Positions 15,960 to 26,399 of a stretch of 64,000 nucleotides of DNA are shown piece by piece. Below the pieces are notes generated by a model. It was not told the origin of the DNA, did no database searches, and saw nothing but the letters and a program-made list of their open reading frames with translations. The stretch covers positions 748,506-812,505 of the forward strand of contig JACEVL010000344.1 in assembly GCA_020284085.1 (NCBI GenBank), read 5' to 3'. The translations under genes and the position numbers were made by a program. Within the stretch, counting starts at the first letter, position 1. Each line of letters opens with the position of its first letter. The DNA comes from Aporrectodea caliginosa (lineage: Eukaryota; Annelida; Clitellata; Crassiclitellata; Lumbricidae).

Positions 15960-16260
15960 GCCTAGAGGATTGAGAAGAACGAGATGGAGGAGAAGAAGAA
16001 TGAGAAGGAGGAGACAGAGGAAAAGTAAACCAAGGAGAAGGAGGAGATGGATGGAAAGGGGAGAAGGAAGAAAAGGAGAAGAAACAGGAAATTGGAGGGA
16101 AGAAGGAGGAGGAGATGGAAGAGAAAGAGGGAAGGAGTAGGAGAAGGAGAAGAAGGAGAAGCAGAAAGAGAAACAGAAAAAGAAGGAGAAGTAAAAGAAT
16201 GAGAAGGAGGAGAAGTATAAGAAGGAGGAGAAGGAGGAGAAGGAGGAGAAGGAGGAAACA
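15960..16260. repeat. polypurine (GGAGAA)n tract
   Basis: About 300 bases are almost all purine on the plus strand, built of GGA and GAA triplets. The long Arg/Lys-rich plus frames and Leu-rich minus frames across it are artefacts of the repeat. Confidence 0.9.
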
Positions 16261-16423
16261 GTTTTTCACCCGGACATTGTTGTGCTTCAAAGCTAGGTCA
16301 TATTATAAAGCCGTCTGCATTCGGAAAGTTTGGATTCGGTGAAGGAGCGACCAGGAAAGTTTGTGTCACCGATCAATCAGGCAGAGGTTCTACGTGCTCT
16401 TTATCGACGGCCGACGATTTCAC

Positions 16424-16556
16424 CTGCCCTGTAAAGACCTCCGAGATCGAGAGATATCCAAACGATGCGTCTTGTATACCACCTGTTGGAGACTGTCTTG
16501 AGACAACCGGATCACATCCGCTACGTGTAGTCCCTCATCGTCGATGCCACGCGGCT
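16424..16556 (-). CDS. candidate alternative exon of the SYT15-like gene
   Basis: The minus strand has the acceptor CCTAGTTCTTCCAG, 43 open codons and the donor AGGGCAG/GTGAAATC. It enters in phase 1 and leaves in phase 2, exactly like the membrane exon at 28298-28496. It could therefore substitute for that exon. Splicing it after the membrane exon would create a TGA at the junction. The translation has GIDDEGLHVADVIRLSQDSL and an Arg/Ser-rich end, with no membrane segment. The plus strand is also partly open here, so this may be a decayed repeat instead. Confidence 0.3.
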
Positions 16557-17635
16557 CTGGAAGAACTAGGAACATGGCGTCAATTCAATAGAAATCCGTT
16601 GGTTGGGATTTACAGCCACTGTTCACTTTTCCAGTTGCCTGCTTAATGCTTATACTATGAACATTTTACGTCAATGAACTTTATGGCAAAGTCATTTCCA
16701 CCAGTGTAGAAAGCGTGTCTGAATAGTTTATCTTGAAGCAACGCTCAAAAATGTCTCATTACATTAACGGTTAGTATAAAAATAAATTGACTAACGATCA
16801 ACAGCACATGGATTAGAGATCTGCCTAACAGAGAATGGCAAGACGATGTCAATGATTGGTGGAGCCTGGATGTGCAAAGGCTGAATGGCTGATGGCAGAC
16901 GGTCGAAGCGAATGCAGAAAGACAATGAGATATGCGATCGACACCAACGGTCGTCTTTCGTCCATAGACGAAAAGTAGAGAAGAATAAAGTATAGATCAG
17001 AATACGACCCATCTCTGCCAGATTTGCAATCACACAGACCCAGAGATTCAATGCATTAATCTCAATTGAAATGTGTTTCTTCTTCCATCTATTTTTCTCA
17101 CCGGTTCCCTTATAAGAATTGATCTTGTTCTGTGTTGCAAGTCGTTTAACTTTCTGATTGGCCGTCAGAACCTGAAGAAGAGGAAGAAGAAGAAGGAGTG
17201 GAAGAAAGGGACGCAGAGTTCCTTAATTCCATTTCGTCTGATGGCATATTCCAGCCTTTCATCAAGTGAGCGATCGGTAAATTTCACGAAGATTTTTAAG
17301 CTTGGAAATGATTAGATTACATCGATGTATGGCTGCCTCTGTTTCATATACCACAGGTAGCTATATACCTATATGCATGCATATATACATACATTTTATT
17401 TAGAACTCGAATATGAATATGTATTATATATAATAGATAATATAATAGATACATTATAGATTTATGTTCATATATATTTGTGTGTATATATATTTATGTA
17501 TATATATTATATGTTGCAAGGTCTGAGTCGGTCTGCTGAGGTCAGTATAAGCTGACGTTGAGTGATAGTGATCATAAAGGAGTGTCTGCTGTGCATTGAG
17601 CGCCAGTGATGAACGGCGTTTAATGTATAAGCGAA

Positions 17636-17942
17636 GGAGGATGAAGATAAGGAGGAGGTGGAGGAGGAGGAGGAGGAGGAGGAGGAGGCGGAGAGGAGGG
17701 AAAGAGGAATAGGCGAGAAGGAAGAGGAGAGGAGGAGAAGGAGGAGTAGGAGAGAAGGCGAAGGAGAGGAGCAGAAGGAGGAGGAGGAGGGAGGAGGGTA
17801 AAGGATGAAGAGAGGAGGAGATGAGCAGAGAAGAAGGAAGGAAGAGAGGAGGAGAAGGATGAGGATGAGAAGGAGGACGAGAGAAGGCGGAGGAGAGGAG
17901 CAGAATTGAGAATTAGAGGAGGAGGAGAAGGAGAAGGAGGAT
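17636..17942. repeat. second polypurine (GGA)n tract
   Basis: About 300 bases of GGA/GAA-rich purine sequence are similar in type to 15960-16260. The Ser/Leu-rich minus-strand open frame over it is an artefact. Confidence 0.9.
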
Positions 17943-19943
17943 GATGAAGATCTATGGCGTTGTCTGTTTAGGTCAGTTATACAGTCAGTGGAACACATGG
18001 AATGATTGGCTCTTATTTCTAAAAAGATGAAATGACGATGCCTTCATATATTTAGTCTAGGAGCGCAGAGCAGAAAAGTCCTCAAAAAGCGATGCAAGCG
18101 GCAAGTCATGTTCATTTTTGGCAACATACTTTTTATACTAATTCGACCCTGCTGATTACGAAAATCGCTGTTGCCAAGCTGGATTTTTGACCTGAAGGTC
18201 ATTTCAAGGTCATAAAAATGAAATCTTGCAAAATTCAGAGAAAAATGGCCAGATCTCAGCCAATAATTGTTGAATTCGGTTAATTCTTTCTTGCTTTTTC
18301 TCGACTTGATAAGGGCTACCTATGGTAAGAAACAAGGTTACTAAATGTAAGACGATCCAAGGTTATTCTAAGGTCAAAAAGGGCAATTTCAGAGGAAAAT
18401 CTGGGGAAATGGCCATAACTCAGTCAAATATGTTTCTAGTTGGGTAATTCTTTTACTTTTTTGCTCGGGCCGATAAGAGCTACATTTGAGAATACAGAGT
18501 ACTTAATGGCTAACATAATCCAAGGTCAATTCAGGGTCAAAAGGTCAAAAGCAAGGCGAAAAGGCCATAACTCAGCCAAATATTGTTCTATTTAGGTGAT
18601 TCTTTTACCTTTTTTGCTCGGGCCGATAGGAACTACATTTACATAGTACTTAAAGGCCAACATGTCCCAAGGTCAATTCAAGGTCAAAAGGTCAATTCAA
18701 GGTCAAAAGGCCAATTCAAGGTCAAAAGGCCATAACTCAGCAAAATATTGTTCTATTTGGTTGATTCTACCTTTTTGCTAGATTTCATTTTTCTGACCTT
18801 AAAGTGACCTTGAATGACTCTTAAGGCCAGAAATCCAGCTTGGCAACAGTAGGGTCGAATTAGTGGGAAAAGGATTTTTCCAAATATGAACATGATTTGC
18901 CTCTCAAACAAGATTTTTCATTTTTGCGCCTAGACTATTATGCGGCAGGTTATTGCGTATCCCAATAATGTGCATCATGTAGGGCCTACCATGTGAAGAA
19001 CTTGGCAAAGAACAATAATAAGAACCTTTGGTTATTCCTTGTGTGTAAATACGGGCAGAGACGACAGAAAGTAGTAACTTTTAATGATATTGCCGCACAG
19101 CCGGGGTCTTCTCAGTTCCTCTCCTTTGCCGAGTGGTTCAGAGCTTTCCAGGATGCTCGAAACCCCGGATCTCAACAAAGGGTTGTCCTTAGTCCGGCTC
19201 TCGTGGTATATCGAGAGGCTTGAATAGGTCACCACTCATCAGCGACACACGCATACACGTAGAACACCGCTTTATTCGTTCTTTACACAGACGATCGACA
19301 ATGTCACATCTACAGGCAACTTGACATCGAGAGAACTGCTCAGCTGCTTTCCCGTCCTATTGTCGAGCAGGCCCTCTAACGACTGCTTCTCGGATGGCTG
19401 GTCCGTAGATCGACGGCAGGTCCTCTTCACCAGTCGAGACTTCAAGGCCGATGCTTCGCTCGAGGCCGAATCTCAAGACTGACTGTTACATTTACTTAAT
19501 ATCGTTTATTTAACAACGCCGTCATATCGACGATGATTGGCGTGACTGTTCCATGGCCAACCTCCGCCTTTTGTAGCTGAATTCTCATGAGATGTCGTTT
19601 TACCCTCTGACTCATCACATTTCCCATGAGATGCTGTTTCAAAATGTCACCCATGTATAATTTAATGCATCCAAAGTCCTGGCTACCCAAAATCATCATT
19701 TCATGGGTGCCGATTTGCCAATCTAGCCCATGCATTTCGAAGGACAGAATCCCCAAAACGACATTGAAGGCACAAAACTATTACGAAATCTGGGAAGAGG
19801 TCCACTTATTCAAGAAACTATCAGTAACGCAGAATGGTTCTTCTGATATGTCTACAAAGTTAATGCTGATTCTGTTGACGATGCTCGAAGACTGCTACTC
19901 TCGAAAACCAGCCAACCTGATTGTCTTCCACCGAAGACATTCA

Positions 19944-20195
19944 GGGGCCCGATAGCGCATTGGATAACATCTGGCACAGAGAGCGAGAGGTACCGAGTTC
20001 GAGCCCCGTTAGGGCGGATATGCTTTGTAGGCTGCTATTAGCGCCGTGTATTGCAGGCTGTCTGTTCTGTTAGTAGTTAAGATTTATGTCTTCTGTCATT
20101 TGTGTTCTTGTGAATTGTTTCAATTGCATAATTGTACACTGTAACCGGTTGCGGTTTGTCAACCGGATTGTTTGAATAAACGAAATTATTATAAA
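19944..20195 (+). mobile_element. tRNA-derived SINE inside the fold-back element
   Basis: The head reads GGGGCCCGATAGCGCATTGG, with an A-box-like TAGCGCATTGG, and a B-box-like GAGTTCGAGCC follows at 19995-20005. It continues into a non-tRNA body and ends in AATAAACGAAATTATTATAAA, a LINE-type tail. It differs from the SINE at 9868. The head is too diverged to be a functional tRNA. Confidence 0.6.
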
Positions 20196-20242
20196 AAATA
20201 TTACTGCAGCAATATTTCAAGCGATTCCACTATCAAGCGACA

Positions 20243-20503
20243 GTGTGGGAGCAGGCGTGCTGCAGCATGCCTGATCTTTTAGATGCGGAAGCGTATGGTT
20301 GGCTAAAGGACGCCTGTGATTCACCTAAGTTGATACCAGTACTAATGACAATAGAATGCGTCCCCAAAGAATGCTTGGACATTGTTTCTTGCAACTGCAA
20401 AAAAGAACTAAACCTATGCAAGTCTCGTGTGTGCAAGTGCGGGAAATCAAACTTAACGTGTTGTTCTCTGTGTGGGTGCCAAGCTCATGGTGCAAAAACA
20501 TGA
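20243..20503 (+). pseudogene. C-terminal remnant of a cysteine-rich transposon-type protein
   Basis: The open frame encodes YGWLKDACDSPKLIPVL, then a dense cysteine cluster (SCNCKKELNLCKSRVCKCG, then CCSLCGCQ) and a stop. A Trp-Gly-Trp-like segment, a Pro-Val segment and a Cys-x-Cys cluster in this order recur at the C-terminus of unnamed repetitive proteins in many invertebrates, as I recall. The cluster loosely resembles CXC (tesmin/TSO1) motifs. Upstream frames at 19626-19955 and 18993-19223 are broken and not assignable. Being inside the fold-back element, it is probably what is left of its protein. Confidence 0.5.
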
Positions 20504-21394
20504 ATTGATCAATCATCATCATTTTTCAGTTAATTCATTGTGCTACACAATTGTAGAAAATGATGTTAATGTTGCTCCGAACATTAAATATTTTACATCA
20601 TTAAAAGTGCATCATTATGGTAGCTGAGATATTATATCGCCTAAATCTATAGAAAACAGCCATAGCTCAATCAAATGTTGTTTTATTTGGGTGATTCTGT
20701 GTAATGTTCCTTTTCCTTGGTTTTACCTTTGCCCTTGATTTTTACCTTTTGACCTTGAATTGACCTTTTGACCTTGAATTGACCTTGGGACATGTTGGCC
20801 TTTAAGTACTATGTAAATGTAGTTCCTATCGGCCCGAGCAAAAAGGTAAAAGAATCACCTAAATAGAACAATATTTGGCTGAGTTATGGCCTTTTCGCCT
20901 TGCTTTTGACCTTTTGACCCTGAATTGACCTTGGATTATGTTAGCCATTAAGTACTCTGTATTCTCAAATGTAGCTCTTATCGGCCCGAGCAAAAAGTAA
21001 AAGAATCACCCAACTAGAAACATATTTGACTGAGTTATGGCCATTTCCCCAGATTTTCCTCTGAAATTGCCCTTTTTGACCTTAGAATAACCTTGGATCG
21101 TCTTACATTTAGTAACCTTGTTTCTTACCATAGGTAGCCCTTATCAAGTCGAGAAAAAGCAAGAAAGAATTAACCGAATTCAACAATTATTGGCTGAGAT
21201 CTGGCCATTTTTCTCTGAATTTTGCAAGATTTCATTTTTATGACCTTGAAATGACCTTCAGGTCAAAAATCCAGCTTGGCAACAGCGATTTTCGTAATCA
21301 GCAGGGTCGAATTAGTATAAAAAAGTATGTTGCCAAAAATGAACATGATTTGCTTCTTGCACGAAAATTTCAGTTTTTTGCGCCTAGACTAATT

Positions 21395-22125
21395 CACCTG
21401 TCCGTCTATTTGTGTCTCTGTCTCTCTTTCTTCTTGTCTCTGTCTCTGTCGCTTTGGCATTCCTCTTGTTTCTCTTTCTCTCCATCTGTCTATAGCTATC
21501 AGTCAGGTCCGTCTGTACCTTGTGTGCATTTCCGTGTATTTCTGAGTATCTCTTCTTAATATCTCAGTGTTTATTGGTTTTTCTAGTTGTATGTCTGCAT
21601 GGAAAATGTAATTCGATTGTCTCTTCCATATTAGATGGGATCGTCTTTCGTTCCATCGTCATCGAAAAATCTAATCATAGCGTTTCAGAAACCTTCATAT
21701 CGACTTTGGTCGGCATGCGCTCTCTTTCTGTCTCTGTCTCTGTCTGTCTGTCTTTCTCTGTCTTTCTTGTTCTCTCTGCCTTTCTCACTCTGTTTGTCTC
21801 TCTGTCTGTCTATGTGTCTCTCTCTATTCGATTCGAGGTGTCTGGTTGATAGGATGAGTGGATAAGTGGATGGGTTGGGATTGCGTGGTGTCCATCCCAT
21901 CTCCCTTTTCCTCGATCCGTTGGTCGTCGTCGTCGGTGGCTGTGAATGTTCTTCATTTCCTTCCAATCTTCGTCGGTCGTTGCGTTGTGTGAATCTTCAT
22001 CTGCTGCGTTCAATTGGTTCCAACGACCACATTATGCAATTAGTCTCTTCACTTACATCGCCCGTCAGACGGCGCATAACCGTCGCACATTAAAGGTCAG
22101 CGAAAGTAAAACCCATCTGGTCATC
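21395..22125. other. no gene seen; CT/TGTC-rich tracts
   Basis: TCTC/TGTC-rich stretches near 21400-21500 and 21715-21830 give Ser/Leu-rich spurious frames. The remaining sequence is unremarkable intron. Confidence 0.6.
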
Positions 22126-22127
22126 TA

Positions 22128-23312
22128 CAGGGTGGCCCAATAAGAAATGTCCCACCGGATCAAATGCAATTTCTCCGCAACCAATTGAGATTTTCCTACC
22201 AAAATTTTAATATTTACAAAGGAATAATTTTTCAACAATCCACGAAAATTTCACTAAACAATTTGCATAGCTTCAAAAGTTACAGCTGTTTAAATGTTTA
22301 ATTCTATGTTTTCAAATTTCCGAAGAAAATGGACAGTTACTTGCAATTTTCAATTTAAAATAAAATTATCTTTCATTGCGAAATCAGAAATCTGTTGAGC
22401 AGTTTTTCTCAAGGCATGTTCGAAGTGTCCACCCCTAGCTTTTACGCAAGCTCGAAGTCTTTGTGAGGCTCAGTGTGACCTTGTTGTTTGAGTCCTGCCG
22501 CTCCTGCGGTCTCATATTCGCTGCAAGACTTTTTCAGCTCGTCATTGTTCTTCGGCATGGGATGAAATGTCTTGTAGCGTTCAAGCATAACTACCCAGAC
22601 GTGATAATCAAGAGGGTTAAGGTCTGGAGAGCTTGGTGGCCATTCATCATTGCCAATGAATTCACTGCAGTTGGTGGCAATAAAGCCTTTAGCCAACCGT
22701 GCCGTGTGAGCAGGCGCACCGTGCTGCTGGAAAATGAAACCAGACTTGCAGTCTTCAGTGAGTCTGGGTAACAGAGTTTCAACGTAAAGTTGAGCGTTTA
22801 CTTTAGCCTTGTCTGGGATGAAGTGCAGTCTTCCCTTATCGCCGTAACACATGCCAGCAGAACCATGATGTGCTTCGCAAACTTGGATCTCTCGACCACC
22901 AGGCCACTTTTCGTGAAAATCGCGCTTTTTGCCGGCAGATCAAATTAACGCACTTAATATATTTTAAAATATCTGCAATTATTAACAGCTTGCTTCATAA
23001 ACACTTTCTTTACAACTTGTAATGAGGTCATATGACGGCATCATTATTTGGGTGTTACAAAACAATTTCTTTGTGAAAAAATCTTAAAGAAATAACTATT
23101 ATTGGACCGCTCATCTGCGGAAATTCGAAAAAATGGAAGTGAATATTTAAACAGCTGTAACTTTTGAAGCTATGCAAATTGTTAGGTGAAATTTTCAGGG
23201 ATTGTTAACAAATCATTCCTCTGTAAATGCTAAAATTTTGGTAGAAAATCCTCCATTGGTTGCGGAGAATTTGCATTTTATCCGGTGGAACATTTTTTAT
23301 TGGGCCACCCTG
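22128..23312 (-). mobile_element. mariner-type DNA transposon, degenerate
   Basis: Terminal inverted repeats of about 170 bases begin CAGGGTGGCCCAATAAGAAA on the left and end ATTGGGCCACCCTG on the right. TA target duplications are at 22126-22127 and 23313-23314. The element is 1185 bp long and carries a decayed minus-strand transposase. Its right end lies only about 10 bases from the 20-bp satellite. Confidence 0.93.
22442..22925 (-). pseudogene. Tc1/mariner-like DDE transposase remnant
   Basis: The 136-codon open part contains GRLHFIPDKAKVNAQLY, QQHGAPAHTARLA and WPPSSPDLNPLDYHVW. These are the regions around the second and third catalytic acidic residues. In the usual QQDGAPAH motif the catalytic Asp is replaced by His. 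The Asp of SPDL is kept. Just upstream, KFAKHIMV continues in another frame, which indicates a frameshift near 22850. The N-terminal DNA-binding part and the first catalytic Asp region are missing. The product cannot be active. Confidence 0.9.
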
Positions 23313-23320
23313 TACACACA

Positions 23321-24868
23321 TAGACAGACGAACAGATGGACAGACAGACGAACGGATGGACAGACAGACGAACGGATGGACAGACAGACGAACGGATGGA
23401 CAGACAGACGAACGGATAAACAGACAGACGAACGGATAAACAGACAGACGAACGGATAAACAGACAGACGAACGGATGGACAGACAGACGAACGGATAAA
23501 CAGACAGACGAACGGATAAACAGACAGACGAACGGATAAACAGACAGACGAACGGATGGACAGACAGACGAACGGATGGACAGACAGACGAACGGATAAA
23601 CAGACAGACGAACGGATAAACAGACAGACGAACGGATGGACAGACAGACGAACGGATGGACAGACAGACGAACGGATAAACAGACAGACGAACGGATAAA
23701 CAGACAGACGAACGGATAAACAGACAGACGAACGGATGGACAGACAGACGAACGGATAAACAGACAGACGAACGGATAAACAGACAGACGAACGGATGGA
23801 CAGACAGACGAACGGATAAACAGACAGACGAACGGATAAACAGACAGACGAACGGATGGACAGACAGACGAACGGATGGACAGACAGACGAACGGATGGA
23901 CAGACAGACGAACGGATAAACAGACAGACGAACGGATGGGACAGACAGACGAACGGATGGACAGACAGACGAACGGATAAACAGACAGACGAACGGATGG
24001 ACAGACAGACGAACGGATGGACAGACAGACGAACGGATAAACAGACAGACGAACGGATGGACAGACAGACGAACGGATGGACAGACAGACGAACGGATGG
24101 ACAGACAGACGAACGGATAAACAGACAGACGAACGGATAAACAGACAGACGAACGGATGGACAGACAGACGATCGGATGGACAGACAGACGAACGGATGG
24201 ACAGACAGACGAACGGATGGACAGACAGACGAACGGATAAACAGACAGACGAACGGATGGACAGACAGACGAACGGATAAACAGACAGACGAACGGATGG
24301 ACAGACAGACGAACGGATGGACAGACAGACGAACGGATAAACAGACAGACGAACGGATGGACAGACAGACGAACGGATGGACAGACAGACGAACGGATGG
24401 ACAGACAGACGAACGGATAAACAGACAGACGAACGGATGGACAGACAGACGAACGGATGGACAGACAGACGAACGGATGGACAGACAGACGAACGGATAA
24501 ACAGACAGACGAACGGATGGACAGACAGACGAACGGATGGACAGACAGACGAACGGATAAACAGACAGACGAACGGATGGACAGACAGACGAACGGATGG
24601 ACAGACAGACGAACGGATAAACAGACAGACGAACGGATGGACAGACAGACGAACGGATGGACAGACAGACGAACGGATGGACAGACAGACGAACGGATAA
24701 ACAGACAGACGAACGGATGGACAGACAGACGAACGGATGGACAGACAGACGAACGGATAGACAGACAGACGAACGGATAAACAGACAGACGAACGGATGG
24801 ACAGACAGACGAACGGATAAACAGACAGACGAACGGATAAACAGACAGACGAACGGATGGACAGACAG
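23321..24868. repeat. 20-bp satellite array, about 77 units
   Basis: The unit is CAGACAGACGAACGGATGGA or CAGACAGACGAACGGATAAA. The two forms differ at two bases (GG against AA). Unit length is kept at 20 except for one inserted G near 23940. Other rare changes are GATCGG near 24171 and ATAGAC near 24760. Because 20 is not a multiple of 3, the minus strand reads as a 20-residue peptide repeat for 540 codons. This open frame runs on into the mariner end and is not a gene. Confidence 0.98.
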
Positions 24869-25959
24869 TTGTTAAAGATGTGTTTGTAATAGAAGCACAT
24901 AAATTTCCAGTGCGCGTCTACTGCATGAGGTATAAATAGAAAGACGACTGTAATTTCGTATTGCTATGGCAACAGACTGGGTGCTGGCAATGCGCTGGCA
25001 TGGCGCATTTGTCCTGCAAATAGGTCTAAATGAAGAAGGCGTCACCAAATTCTACGCAGTTCGTGACAATCATTACAGATCTGAAAATTAGCATTTGCTA
25101 ATATAACAAACTAATGACAACAATTATAACGTGACATTTCAATCAATGCTGGAATAGATGGAGGGATGTTTCTGAAGGTTGCTCATTATCAACAAAACGT
25201 TCTGATAAGGATCCAGAAATCACTCAGCCACATCGCATACATGTACAGTTGTACACGTCTGATCGACTTACTAAATAGTAATACGTCGATAAGTCGATTG
25301 GTGTATTTGTGCGTTGTATTTGTGCAGCGCCAATATTAAAAGACACGGATCAATTGATGACATAGACTGTTCAGTCTTTCGACAGAGTGATCAACTGATC
25401 AACTCATCTGAATATAATTATTGACTTCTTAGGACTTAGAGACTTAGGTCTCTTGACTTCTAGCATTTGCAATAACGAGCGGAGAAGATAGCCTACTATA
25501 AGTACCACGTGATTGGGTAGCAGTCGTTGAGTACTTCATTGTGATGTATCTGGTGCAACATCTAACTCTTAACATTACACAGTATGATATTCTTGATGAC
25601 TCTATTGACAGATTTAAAAAATCATTTTTCACTGTTTACAGTCTCTTTTGTATACGTCTCGTTTTCATCGCAAGTTACTCAATCGGCTTTTGCGTGTTTT
25701 CCAGCTGAAGGTTAGGCTTAGGTCTAAGCTCTCAATTCTACTCTCCTTGGATTTGGTTCCCCCTCTGAAACACATTTTCGTTCGTTCAGCTCTACCCAGT
25801 GGATTTTGATTTACGAATACTCTTCTTCTTCCGGTTCTCTGCCCTCAGGCAGGTTCATTATGTACTCTTCACGAATACTACATGTGTTTGCTTAAAATGA
25901 TCAGCAGTTGTGCCTTATTTTCAGATACTTTTTGGATAAGATTAGACCAAACTATGTAC

Positions 25960-26399
25960 CAGTGGTGGTCATTAATGTTTTAAAAAGTAGCTTACGTACG
26001 ACTAATTTTAACTACTTTTGAAGTAGTTTAACTAGAAGGTAGTAGTAGCTGGCTGATGTCGAGATGGGAACTGGCTTGCTTGATAGCAAGTGTAGGCCTA
26101 GTTGATTAATGCTCTTCTTCGTAAACAAAACAACACACAGCATGCTTTAAGTGATTCTTGATTACTCTGTTGTTGTAAACACAACCTAACAAGCAGTGTT
26201 TTCAACAGTGACAGAAACTAATTACGAGATACTGTCAAATAGTAGTTTTTAAAAGTAGTTCACTACATATTGAGTTGTAGTTTGACTACTAGTCAACTAC
26301 TTTTACAAAAGGTAGTCATCTACGTTTAGACTACTTGAAAGTAGTTTAACCACGGCCTACTACTTGTTGACTGCAATAGTTAACCACTGTCCATCACTG
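25960..26399. mobile_element. hAT-like non-autonomous element (MITE), tentative
   Basis: The left end CAGTGGTGGTCATTAATG and the inverted right end CAGTGATGGACAGTGG are similar. The 440-bp interior is full of short palindromic phrases such as AGTAGTTTAACTACT and CAACTACTTTTAC. CAGTG termini and this style of interior are common in hAT-derived short elements. I could not find a matching 8-bp target duplication, so the call is tentative. Confidence 0.45.

Larger units (their letters stand above)
18055..21389. mobile_element. fold-back DNA transposon with long inverted arms
   Basis: The element starts GTCTAGG and ends CCTAGAC, each flanked by TA (18053-18054 and 21390-21391), consistent with a TA target duplication. 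The left arm (18055 to about 18790) is the reverse complement of the right arm (about 20660-21389). Each arm contains roughly four 160-bp subrepeats, with phrases such as GGCCATAACTCAG, TTTGCTCGGGCCGATA and CAAGGTCAATTCAAGGTCA. A third terminus lies at 18840-18935, so 18055-18935 may itself be a compact element. The interior (18940-20650) carries a cysteine-rich coding remnant and a SINE. The superfamily is not identified. Confidence 0.85.

Noticed and set aside
23321..24868. Resemblance to a CRISPR-type array
   Set aside because: Units are directly adjacent with no variable spacers, and the setting is an animal genome. It is a satellite.
23278..24900. 540-codon minus-strand open frame, the longest in the window
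   Set aside because: It is a translation of the 20-bp satellite and runs on into the mariner terminal repeat. It has no gene-like composition.
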